Origin: JAEUJM01 sp041918615
GTDB taxonomy: Bacteria; Actinomycetota; Acidimicrobiia; Acidimicrobiales; DATDAH01
Assembly: GCA_041918615.1 (NCBI GenBank)
Contig: JAYRVH010000010.1
Coordinates: 100,318 to 164,317, forward strand
DNA length: 64,000 nucleotides
Direction of reading: 5' to 3'
The notes below the pieces were generated by a model. It had not been told where the DNA came from. It saw nothing but the letters and a program-made list of their open reading frames with translations, and did not search any database. Both the position numbers and the translations under genes were made by a program. Positions 34,985 through 42,328 of the stretch are shown in pieces. Within the stretch, counting starts at the first letter, position 1. Every line of letters begins with the position of its first letter.

Positions 34985-35287
34985 TTAGCCACCACGACGT
35001 GACCGCGACGCCAACCGGCCGGGCCACAGGTCAACACCCAACCCCTGCTCGAGCTTGGCGATGGTGGCGAGGTCGGGCCAGTTACGGCCGTTCACCGTCT
35101 TGGCGATCGCCTCATGGTCAACGCCGGTGAGGCGCCCTAGCTCCCGGTAGCTGCGGCCGGCGGCGGCGGTTCTGAGCCGGGATGCGAACGCGGCGGCGAC
35201 TCGGGCGGCGGGGTCGTCGGTGGTGCCGTCGGGCCAGGCGCCGTCGGCGAAGTGCTCGGCGGGGGTCTTGCGGTGGGGTCTGGCCAC
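34985..35287 (-). CDS. HTH (XRE-like) DNA-binding regulator
   Basis: A 100-aa protein starting at a GTG (VARPHRKTPAEHF). Its helix-turn-helix segment is YRELGRLTGVDHEAIAKTVN followed by GRNWPDLATIAKLEQGLGVD, typical of Cro/C1-type repressors. It lies immediately upstream of the helicase-methylase-ATPase operon on the same strand, with the CGATA cluster between. It is probably a control protein that delays or limits expression of the cassette, as in restriction-modification systems (inference). Confidence 0.75.
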   Translation of the reverse strand: MARPHRKTPAEHFADGAWPDGTTDDPAARVAAAFASRLRTAAAGRSYRELGRLTGVDHEAIAKTVNGRNWPDLATIAKLEQGLGVDLWPGRLASRSRRGG

Positions 35288-35482
35288 GGGCCCCACGGTA
35301 GGTGGCCCGCCCGGCGGCGGCCGGGAACCCGGCGGGGAACACGCGTTCGACAGGCTGGGCCGAACCGCGCGAGACTGTCGATTGTGATCGACGCCGTGCT
35401 GTTCCGATAGTCGCCTCGCTCGTCGCCGAAGGCCGGGGGTACCGGCCGGGCGAGCGGGGCGCATGGACGGTGAACAGTGCGC

Positions 35483-36028
35483 TCAGTCGGGGTCGGCCAC
35501 CGGGGCCGGCGGGTACATGTCGGCGGTGTTGGACCAGGCGGGGAACACCGCGATGTCGACTTGGAGGCCGAGCCGGCGGGCGGCTTCGTAGACGGCGACG
35601 AGGTCGGCGACGCTGGCACGGCGGCTGCCGTTGAGGGTGCCGCCGAGGTAGTGGCGTTCCCAGCCGAGAGCTTCGGCGATCTCGCCGTCGGTCGGCGGCG
35701 TCGGCCAGGGGGCGGGGGGCGGCGGGTTGGTGTGGCGGTGCCGCTCCTCGTGGTGGGCCAGCGTGTTCTTCGTCATTGTGCGGGCTTGTCGGATCGCGGC
35801 GGCGACCTGGTGTTGGAGGTTGGCTTCTGCGGCCCGGGCCCGCTTGTTGGTCGCCTGGGCCCAGTCCTGGGCCCAGGTGCGGTGGTCGTCGGGGTTGTCG
35901 GTGTCGGGCGGGGCGGGCAGCGCGGTGAGCGGCTTCCATGCGGCGTGAGGGTTGACACCGAAGTCGGCGGGGTCGTCGAGGAAGTCGGCGGGCTTCTGGT
36001 CGCTGTTGGTGACCCTCGCCGCCCCCAC
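35483..36028 (-). CDS. Putative HTH protein of unknown function
   Basis: A 181-aa protein starting at GTG 36028, or a few codons later (VTNSDQKPADFLDD). The C-terminal third, TDGEIAEALGWERHYLGGTL then NGSRRASVADLVAVYEAARR, looks like an XRE-type DNA-binding fold. The centre is a long helix (QATNKRARAAEANLQHQVAA). It is divergent from the recombinase-like gene at 36175. It may regulate the transposition genes or the cargo. The 195 bases between it and 34985-35287 contain only a GTCGAT/ATCGAC inverted pair near 35380. Confidence 0.6.
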   Translation of the reverse strand: MGAARVTNSDQKPADFLDDPADFGVNPHAAWKPLTALPAPPDTDNPDDHRTWAQDWAQATNKRARAAEANLQHQVAAAIRQARTMTKNTLAHHEERHRHTNPPPPAPWPTPPTDGEIAEALGWERHYLGGTLNGSRRASVADLVAVYEAARRLGLQVDIAVFPAWSNTADMYPPAPVADPD

Positions 36029-36110
36029 CCCGGCGACGTTAGGCCAGATTGCGGTTCTGGCGCTCGGCGGGATTCTGGTCCCGAAAAGCCCCCCACCAGC
36101 CCCGAAACGG

Positions 36111-36132
36111 GATGGAAGATTTTTCTACCATC
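36111..36132. promoter_or_regulatory. Inverted repeat upstream of the recombinase-like gene
   Basis: GATGGAAGA-TTTT-TCTACCATC, 9-base arms with one mismatch, lies in the 146-base divergent region before 36175. It is one of the few A/T-rich spots in the element, which fits an operator or promoter. Confidence 0.4.
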
Positions 36133-36174
36133 ACCCCCCAAGAGGCCGCAGGCCGGACGGCATGTTGACCAAGC

Positions 36175-37290
36175 GTGGATCGAGTTCTGGACCTGCGCAA
36201 GCGCCAATGGCTGCGCGACGCCTGCCCCGCCGCCGGCGCGACAGTGCGGTTCGAGGACCGGTACGGCGTCACCAGCCCCCGCAAGGTCAAGCCCCTCGGC
36301 GTCCCCGGCCACCGTCCCCGCGGCGGCGTCGACCTCAGCGCAGTCGTCGAAGCGGCCGTCGTGAGCGGCTACCTGCGGGGCGTCTACCAGCCCCAGGGCG
36401 ACTACCCGGCCGAGGTCATCGACCGTGCCCTCGGCTACGTCGAGGCGTCGAAGCCGCCGTCGATCGCCGAAGCCAAGGCCCGGATGCGGCCGGTGCTCGA
36501 CTACCTGAACCGGCGGCGGCTGACCGGCGAGTCCCTCGAGGTTGGCGGGTCGCTGTTCGCTCCCGACGACATCGACTTCCACGTCGCCACCGCTCTCGGC
36601 CACCTGAGCCGCTCCGCCCGCGGCGCTCACCTGCGGGCCCTCCGCCACGTCGCGCACGGCGTCCTCGGTCCCGCCGAGTTCCATCTGCGTCCCCTCCCGC
36701 TCGGCGACCGCGGCGTCCGTCCCGGCTACACGGCAGCGGAGATGATCGAGCTGAAGGGGCGGGCCGCTACCCACCCCAGCAGCGTGTACGGCCCGGCGAT
36801 GCGCACCCTGATCGCCGGCAGCGCCGGCGCCGGGCTCGCCACCGCCGACTGGCGGATCGTGCGCGGCACCGACGTGACCATCGACGGCGACGGGGTCGTC
36901 ATCAACATCGGTGGCCGCAACCCCCGCCAGGTGCCGGTCCTGGCCCGCTGGGAGCAGTGGATCATCGAAGCCGCCGCTGTCGCCGGCGGGCGGCACCTGC
37001 TCCGGCCCGGGACCAACCACGACAACCGTTCCCCGCTCGGGGCGTTGTTGTCACAGGAGGTGTCCGGGGATAACCCGAAGCTGTCCGCGCAGCGGCTGCG
37101 GGCCACCTGGATCATCTGGCATCTGGCGTCGCGCACCCCGATCCGGGCGTTGTGCGTCGCTGCCGGCTACAGCCCCAACGACCACGGTTCCGCGGTCGCC
37201 CGGTACCTGCGGTTCGTGCCGGACATGGACGCCGCCGAAGCCCGCGGCTACCTGCGCGGCGCCGTTCCCGCCGGCGGCGACGGCCCGTGA
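36175..37290 (+). CDS. Tyrosine-recombinase-like protein, probably catalytically degenerate
   Basis: A 371-aa protein whose C-terminal half aligns with phage integrases by pattern: YTAAEMIELKGRAA, AGAGLATADWRIVRGTDVTI, LSAQRLRATWIIWHLASRTP, and CVAAGYSPND with Tyr in RYLRF. Against the canonical R..HxxR..H..Y set, the first Arg (GLR) reads GLA, the His of HxxR is Gln, and the LGH His is Tyr. Only the second Arg and a candidate Tyr remain. It is therefore unlikely to recombine DNA alone and may be a DNA-binding partner of the transposase, whose GTG overlaps its stop (GTGA). GTG start at 36175. Confidence 0.68.
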   Translation: MDRVLDLRKRQWLRDACPAAGATVRFEDRYGVTSPRKVKPLGVPGHRPRGGVDLSAVVEAAVVSGYLRGVYQPQGDYPAEVIDRALGYVEASKPPSIAEAKARMRPVLDYLNRRRLTGESLEVGGSLFAPDDIDFHVATALGHLSRSARGAHLRALRHVAHGVLGPAEFHLRPLPLGDRGVRPGYTAAEMIELKGRAATHPSSVYGPAMRTLIAGSAGAGLATADWRIVRGTDVTIDGDGVVINIGGRNPRQVPVLARWEQWIIEAAAVAGGRHLLRPGTNHDNRSPLGALLSQEVSGDNPKLSAQRLRATWIIWHLASRTPIRALCVAAGYSPNDHGSAVARYLRFVPDMDAAEARGYLRGAVPAGGDGP

Positions 37291-39248
37291 GCCGCTACAC
37301 GCCCAGGCGGCGCCGCAAGCTCGAGATCATCGACCCGAACGTCGCCGCGGCCCGCCGCGTCGTCGGCGAGCTCGTCCCCTACGCCGAGGTCGCCGACGAG
37401 CTGCCCGGCGTCGAAGAGGCCCGCCGCCTCAAGGCCCCCCAGCTCATCGACGACGCCACCGTGCAACGGGCCATCGAGATCGTCGACTACAAGATGGTGA
37501 CCCCCGACGGGGTCCGGCTCTGCGACCAGTTCGACTACTGGGCCGACGAAGACCACCGCGCCCGCCACCCCGACACCCCCGCCGGCGCGGCACGGCCCGG
37601 CCGTCGGCCCACCGTCACCTGGCGGGCACTGTTGGTCGCGATGGTGCTCCACGGTGAGTGCGACCACCCCGACCTCGCGGTCGATCTCGCCAAGACGCTC
37701 TGGTCCCGCATCCCCCAGCACTTCCACGCCGGGCTCGGTATCGCCCCCATCGGCTGGGGATGCACCGTCCTCGGCTGCCTCGGGGGACGCTGCCGCCACA
37801 TCACCGACCGGCTCGCCACCCGCGTCCGCTACCAGCTCCGCACCCTCACCTACCTCATGGACCCCTACGGCGAGCCCCTCGGCCGCCGCCTCGCGCCCGA
37901 CGACGCCGCCGACCAACGCCGCGCCTACCAGCCAGGCGAACAGCAACGCCTCGCCGAACGGTTGTCGGTCACCGCGAACAGCATCCTCGGCGCGACCCGC
38001 CAGGTCGCCCCGCCCGCCCTGATGGACGGCTGGGACGGCGAGTACACCCTCGACGGCACCCGCCTCCGGTCCTGGGCCCGCGGCCCCCGCTACACCTCAC
38101 GAGCCGACCGCGTCCCCGGCCAAGACCCCATGATCGTGACCTCCGCCGACCCGTCCGCCGGCTGGGACAAGGAGCAGAACTGGGGCCACGAAGTCGTCTT
38201 CGTGGCCATGGCCCCCAGCGACAACGACGACGGGATCCTCTACCGCCCGTCGCTCGTGCTGGGCATGTCGATCTTCACCCGGCCGGGCGCCGACCTCGCC
38301 GCCCGGACCGTCCAGGCACTCGACAACCTCGCCGCCTGCGGCCTCCCCCCGACCCGGATCGTCAACGACCGCGGGTTCACAATGCTCACCTCCGCCAGCT
38401 ACCAGACCCCGCTCACCGCCAGCTACGGCACCGAGTTCGTCCACGACTACCCCAGCCACCTCCTCGGCCCCCGCGGCCACAGCCGCGGCGTCGTGTTCAT
38501 CGAAGGCAGCCTCTACTGCGCCGACACCCCCCACCACCTCGCCTACGCCTCGGTCCACTTCTTCATCGGCGACGAACACGGCAACCGCATCGACCTCGCC
38601 GAGTACCAGGCCCGGCTCGCGGCCCGCTCCGAGTACCGGTTCAAGCCCAAGGAACTGAAACGGAACCGCTGGCGGTGCCCCGCAGCCGGCCGCCACTGCA
38701 CCGCCCGCTGCTCCAACCGCCCCGAGACCCTCACCATCTCCAACGCCGCCAAGCCCCGCGTCTACCCCACCGTCAACACCGCCCAGACCGGCACCGACGG
38801 CCTACCCGTCCTCCCCGACGCCTGCACACGCGGCGACATCACCATCAACCCCGACGACGACCCCGAACTCGTCGAACTGCTCCTCCGCTACGGCCAGACC
38901 CACGAGTGGATGACCCCACCCTGGTTCGCCGCCTACCAGCAGCCCCGCAGCACCATCGAAGGCTTCAACGGGTTCGTCAAGGACGAAGCCAAGGAAGCTC
39001 TCGCCACCGCCGGCCGCCGCCGCATGCTCGGCGGCGCCATCGGCACCGTCTTCGCCGCCTTCCGGCTCCTGGCAGCCAACATCCGCAAGATCGTCGGGTT
39101 CCTCAACAGCGGCCTCTGCATCCGCAAGCCCGACGGCAACGTCGCCATCATCCGGCTCAGCAAGGCCGACCTCCAAGCCGCGGTCAGCGTCTCGATCGAC
39201 CAGGACCGCTACCAGCCCGGCCCCGACCCGCCCGGCCCCGGTCCCTAA
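37287..39248 (+). CDS. DDE-type transposase
   Basis: A 653-aa putative transposase. A DDE triad can be proposed: D256 in YTLDGTRLRSW, D361 in RIVNDRGF, and E558 in STIEGFNGFVKDEAKE. Cys/His clusters (CTVLGCLGGRCRHI; RCPAAGRHCTARC) suggest zinc-binding DNA-recognition modules. The N-terminal region is helical and basic. It begins at a GTG that overlaps the recombinase-like gene and ends about 220 bases from the right end of the element, with a hairpin terminator after it. The insertion family is not recognised. Confidence 0.75.
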   Translation: MSRYTPRRRRKLEIIDPNVAAARRVVGELVPYAEVADELPGVEEARRLKAPQLIDDATVQRAIEIVDYKMVTPDGVRLCDQFDYWADEDHRARHPDTPAGAARPGRRPTVTWRALLVAMVLHGECDHPDLAVDLAKTLWSRIPQHFHAGLGIAPIGWGCTVLGCLGGRCRHITDRLATRVRYQLRTLTYLMDPYGEPLGRRLAPDDAADQRRAYQPGEQQRLAERLSVTANSILGATRQVAPPALMDGWDGEYTLDGTRLRSWARGPRYTSRADRVPGQDPMIVTSADPSAGWDKEQNWGHEVVFVAMAPSDNDDGILYRPSLVLGMSIFTRPGADLAARTVQALDNLAACGLPPTRIVNDRGFTMLTSASYQTPLTASYGTEFVHDYPSHLLGPRGHSRGVVFIEGSLYCADTPHHLAYASVHFFIGDEHGNRIDLAEYQARLAARSEYRFKPKELKRNRWRCPAAGRHCTARCSNRPETLTISNAAKPRVYPTVNTAQTGTDGLPVLPDACTRGDITINPDDDPELVELLLRYGQTHEWMTPPWFAAYQQPRSTIEGFNGFVKDEAKEALATAGRRRMLGGAIGTVFAAFRLLAANIRKIVGFLNSGLCIRKPDGNVAIIRLSKADLQAAVSVSIDQDRYQPGPDPPGPGP

Positions 39249-39270
39249 CCCGCCCGGCCCGTCCGTCCCG

Positions 39271-39300
39271 CTGAAACCGCCGCCCTAGCGGCGGTTTCAG
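39271..39300 (+). terminator. Terminator after the transposase
   Basis: A perfect 12-bp stem (CTGAAACCGCCG / CGGCGGTTTCAG) with loop CCCTAG, 23 bases after the transposase stop. It would separate transposase transcription from the disrupted dioxygenase gene. Confidence 0.75.
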
Positions 39301-39457
39301 CGCGCCCGCTAACCCCGCCCCGGGCCGCCCAACCGGTCGCCGGCACCCCCGAGCCCGGCATCCGCCCATCCCAAGCCACCCCACGGAGCCCACACCTGAC
39401 CCAACCCCGGCCACGCCGCCACCCGCCACGAGTTGTCTCGGTGAAACCCGCGAGAAG

Positions 39458-39469
39458 TCTCGGTATCCC
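39458..39469 (-). repeat. Right terminal inverted repeat
   Basis: Reads GGGATACCGAGA from the right end inwards. The octamer GTCTCGGT occurs here (39457-39464) and again at 39435-39442, exactly 22 bases apart, suggesting two transposase-binding sites on the same helix face. Confidence 0.88.
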
Positions 39470-39475
39470 TCACGA
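39470..39475. repeat. Target-site duplication, right copy
   Basis: TCACGA, identical to 25806-25811, directly after the right terminal repeat. Confidence 0.9.
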
Positions 39476-40073
39476 CGTGCTCTGCCGTCTGGTGTACCCG
39501 AACCTGGGCTCCGACCTCATCGACGGCATCGAGGAGGACCCCCGGCTGCGCCGCCTCGTCGACCTGCTGCACCCCGAGCTGCGGGCCGCCCCCGACCGGA
39601 TGGAGGGGCACTCGATCCTGATCAAGGCCCCCGGCGAGCTGAAGGGCCTCGCCAACATCCCGTGGCACCAGGACTGCGGCCTCGGGGGGCACCCGATCAC
39701 GTGCCCGTCAGTGGCCATCGGCATCCAGCTCACCGCCGCCAACGCCGAGGTGGGCCACCTCGAGGCCATCGCCGGCTCCCATGGCCAGACCTGCCGTTAC
39801 GGCCTCGACCGCAACCTCGCCGATGTCCCCCACGTCGCCGTCGACACCGAGGCCGGCGACGTGACCATGCACATCGCCGATCTGATGCACGCCTCGCCGC
39901 GCCCCACCGGCGCCGGCAACCGGCGGGTCCTGTACGTCACGTACTACCCGCCCACGCTGTTCGACCAGGTCGGCCCGGGCGAGGCCATCAACGACCTCGT
40001 CCGCGACCGTCAGGCTGAAGCGGCCACATTGGCTCCTCCTTCGTCGGAGCGCCTTCGGCATACGGCTCCATAG
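39476..40073 (+). pseudogene. Phytanoyl-CoA dioxygenase-like gene, 3' part
   Basis: This continues the gene interrupted at 25811: ...AGH-D-VLCRLVYPN reads through the restored junction without a frame change. It holds the catalytic core, with the Fe(II)/2-oxoglutarate ligands in PWHQDCGLGGH (HxD) and a distal His in DLMHASPRPTGAGNRR. The product would hydroxylate an acyl-CoA or similar small molecule. A GTG at 39441 inside the element is in frame and could give a chimeric 210-residue protein, but it would lack the N-terminal half. The last 15-20 codons run into a GAGCG-rich intergenic repeat. Confidence 0.88.
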
Positions 40074-40128
40074 GTACCCGCCGCTCCGCTCCGCAGCGCG
40101 GCGTCGACCGCCCACTGAAGCCGAGCGG

Positions 40129-41037
40129 TCAGAGACCGAAGACCTCGATGGCGTTCTCGCGGAGGAACCTGGGCCACACGTGGTCGCGGAAAGGCACGTC
40201 GGGCAGCTCGGCGAAGATGCGCTCGAGACTCAGGCCCATGGGGTAGTAGCCGGCGTACATGATCTTGTGGGCGCCGCGGGTGTTGGCGTAGTCGACGATG
40301 GCCTTGGGGTAGTACCTCGGAGCGAAGGCGCTGGTCATGTAGTGCAGCCCCGGCCATTTCAACATGAGCTTGACCGCCAGCGCCTCCCACGGCTCGGCGC
40401 CGTGGCGCATCACGATCACGAGCTCGGGAAAGTCGTAGCAGACCCGGTCGAAGTGCATGACGTCCTGAACGTCGGACGGCAGGCGGGGTCCGGCGATGCC
40501 GGCGTTGGCGACGATGGGCAGATCGAGGTCGACGCAGGTCTGGTAGATCGGGTAATAGCGACGGTCGCTGATCGGCACGGGCGGGTTGCACCCCGACGGG
40601 AAGGTCGTGACGGCCTTGATGCCGTGCTCCTCGTGAGCATCCCGGATCCGGCGCACGGCCTTCGTGATCTGGTTGGGGTCGATCTCGAGGCTGGGCACGA
40701 AGCGGTCGGGGTGGGCGGCCAGCGCCCGCTTGCTGACGTCGGCACCCAGGCCCACGAGACCCTTGTCGATGCCGTACCGGTCCATCTCGGCGAGCGTGAT
40801 CGCGACCGCATCGTCATCGGGCTCTTTGTGGTTCGGCACGTCCTTGAACATGTACTCGGCCGGGAACTCCATCTCGGCCGACTCGGCGTCGCGGAGGTTG
40901 GCCTTCATGAAGTCGTAGTGACGGCGAGCCTGCTCGGCCGGGAAGCCGATCATGAGGTCGATCACGCCGATGTCGGTGGGCATGGGCACGTCGAGACCGT
41001 ATTCGCTGGCGGGCCACGACGGCGGGGCGCTCACCAT
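40129..41037 (-). CDS. Amidohydrolase_2 family metal-dependent hydrolase
   Basis: A 302-aa TIM-barrel hydrolase of the ACMSD-like amidohydrolase_2 family. Visible are IGVIDLMIGFPAE at the N-terminus, FVPSLEIDPNQ, GIKAVTTFPSGCNPPVPISD, IVMRHGAEPWEALAV and the closing MYAGYYPMGLSLERI. The usual first HxH reads DLM here, and several classical metal ligands are not obvious, so the reaction may be unusual. ATG at 41037 (MVSAPPSW) or a later ATG near 40984 (MPTDIGVID). It lies downstream of the micro-ORF 41061-41138. Confidence 0.8.
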   Translation of the reverse strand: MVSAPPSWPASEYGLDVPMPTDIGVIDLMIGFPAEQARRHYDFMKANLRDAESAEMEFPAEYMFKDVPNHKEPDDDAVAITLAEMDRYGIDKGLVGLGADVSKRALAAHPDRFVPSLEIDPNQITKAVRRIRDAHEEHGIKAVTTFPSGCNPPVPISDRRYYPIYQTCVDLDLPIVANAGIAGPRLPSDVQDVMHFDRVCYDFPELVIVMRHGAEPWEALAVKLMLKWPGLHYMTSAFAPRYYPKAIVDYANTRGAHKIMYAGYYPMGLSLERIFAELPDVPFRDHVWPRFLRENAIEVFGL

Positions 41038-41060
41038 GACGGCCCTGGAAACCGCCGAAC

Positions 41061-41138
41061 TCAGCGCATCCACTGCGCTCCCAGGTGAGTGGATGCGCTC
41101 GCTTCGTCGGGGACGGACGCTCCTCCGGAGTGGGTCAT
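41061..41138 (-). CDS. Coupled micro-ORF (25 aa) with internal hairpin
   Basis: A 25-codon frame beginning MTHSGGASVPDEAS starts at an ATGA shared with the stop of the upstream gene (41135-42259). It ends 23 bases before the amidohydrolase start. Its second half contains a perfect 12-bp inverted repeat (AGCGCATCCACT / AGTGGATGCGCT, 41063-41099, 13-base loop). It may relay translation or attenuate transcription; coding is inferred from position only. Confidence 0.4.
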   Translation of the reverse strand: MTHSGGASVPDEASASTHLGAQWMR

Positions 41139-42259
41139 GGCGCCACCGAGCCGAAGTCGGTGAAGCCGCTGGGGTCGTGGCGGCCGAAGGTGCCGTGCTC
41201 GAACATGCCCCAGCCCTCGGCGGTGTCGCCCCCGTCGACCGCGTAGGTGGCACGGGCCACGTGGTCGACGACGCCGAACGGGATGCGCCCGGCGATCTCG
41301 GGGGCGGTCAGGTCGAAGCTGAGCGTGTCGATGAAGTCGCGCCCGAACCAGTGGCCGTGGTTCCAGTCGGGGTCGCCGCCGTAGCCGGGGCCGCAATTGA
41401 GGGCCACGAAGCCGAGGGTCTCGACATCGAGCACGCCGACGGTGCCGTCCGGCTCGGTGAGCGTGATGCGAGCGCCCTCGGGGTGGCGGCTGCCCGAGCG
41501 GTACCGGATGTCCACTCGGGGCCAGCCCAGCTGTTCGACCCGGCCGTCGGGGTACACCCGCACGGCGTCGTTGAGCGAACGGTGCCCCTCGTTGTCCTCC
41601 TGGGCGATGAGGACGAGGGCGTGGTCGTCGAAGCGCAGCGGCACGTACATCCACCAGAACCCGTAGTCGGGGGGCGTCTCGGCCGCGGTGCGCCCGGCGG
41701 GCTCGGCCTCACCGGTCGGACGGATGCCCCACGAGCGGTCGCGTGTCCCCACCCAGAGGTCCTCGGTGACCGACAGCTCGTCGCCGTCCACGCGCAGGCT
41801 GCCGCTCCAGGTGCCCACCTGGGCGAACCGACAGGCGTCGAGGATCACCTTCGGCCCCTGGCGCATGACATGGCGGGGCTCTTCCACCACCGGGAACGAG
41901 CCCGTCCAGGTGAGGTCGAAGCCGAGGCCGTGGTCGTCGGCGTCGCACACCACGCGGATCACGTTGAGCGGGTCGACCACCTCGATGCGGTACGGGCCCA
42001 CCCGTTGGTTCAGGCGGTCCTCGTTCAGTGCGTCCGAGATGCGAACCGTGTGCTGACGGTCGCCCCGACGCACCGTGGCGTAGGCGTCCATGGTGCCGAG
42101 GTTGGGGTAGTAGCCGAGGCCCGTGACCAGGAAGACGTCGCCACTGCGGTCGTGGGCGTTGAAGTAGCACCGGTCGTAGGCGTTGCGGTCGCTCGTCGCG
42201 GGGTACTGCAGCGACAGCGGGACCTGGTGCAGCGGGAACTCGTCGAGAGGGATCGGCAT
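41135..42259 (-). CDS. AttH/CrtC-like lipocalin-fold protein (tentative)
   Basis: A 374-aa conserved-looking protein without a recognised catalytic motif. It is rich in beta-strand and aromatic residues: RNAYDRCYFNAHDRSGDVFL, LTWTGSFPVVEEPRHVM, DLWVGTRDRSWGIRPTGEAE, GFWWMYVPLRFDDHALVLIA. The pattern of a paired beta-barrel with DRSWGxR recalls the AttH/hydroxyneurosporene-synthase-like superfamily, seen in actinobacterial lipid and terpenoid loci. This is an impression, not a firm assignment. ATG 42259. Divergent from the ceramidase gene. Confidence 0.6.
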   Translation of the reverse strand: MPIPLDEFPLHQVPLSLQYPATSDRNAYDRCYFNAHDRSGDVFLVTGLGYYPNLGTMDAYATVRRGDRQHTVRISDALNEDRLNQRVGPYRIEVVDPLNVIRVVCDADDHGLGFDLTWTGSFPVVEEPRHVMRQGPKVILDACRFAQVGTWSGSLRVDGDELSVTEDLWVGTRDRSWGIRPTGEAEPAGRTAAETPPDYGFWWMYVPLRFDDHALVLIAQEDNEGHRSLNDAVRVYPDGRVEQLGWPRVDIRYRSGSRHPEGARITLTEPDGTVGVLDVETLGFVALNCGPGYGGDPDWNHGHWFGRDFIDTLSFDLTAPEIAGRIPFGVVDHVARATYAVDGGDTAEGWGMFEHGTFGRHDPSGFTDFGSVAP

Positions 42260-42328
42260 GGCGGCAAGCTAGTGTGCGCGCCCGGTGCGGGGAGGCACGC
42301 ACCGGGCGCCCCGTGACAGGGTGAGGGC

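Larger units (their letters stand above)
25812..39469. mobile_element. 13.7-kb transposon carrying a methylase-helicase-ATPase cassette
   Basis: The element has terminal inverted repeats (GGGCTACCGAGA left, GGGATACCGAGA right) and a 6-bp direct duplication, and interrupts a host gene so precisely that both ends are fixed to the base. Joining 25811 to 39476 restores a 1215-base open frame. From left to right it holds DUF499 ATPase, DNA methylase, SNF2 helicase and two HTH proteins (all minus), then a recombinase-like protein and a DDE transposase (plus). The transposase pair is at the right end and the cargo fills the rest, with no unrelated genes. The family is not recognised; the TIR start GGG is Tn3-like, but a 6-bp duplication and this transposase do not fit Tn3. 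Confidence 0.92.

Noticed and set aside
37658..39274. A 538-codon Arg/Pro-rich frame
   Set aside because: Same-strand alternative frame of the transposase; low complexity.
25812..39469. Tn3-family transposon
   Set aside because: Ends begin GGG, but the duplication is 6 bp instead of 5, no resolvase is present, and the transposase is far shorter than the roughly 1000-aa Tn3 type.
25812..39469. Integrated phage or integrative element using an active tyrosine integrase
   Set aside because: No phage structural genes. The integrase-like protein lacks key catalytic residues. A short duplication with inverted ends fits DDE transposition instead.
40019..40128. Possible small minus-strand ORFs with good ribosome sites (for example near 40036-40072)
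   Set aside because: They are very short, overlap the dioxygenase 3' end on the other strand, and lack coupling to a neighbour.
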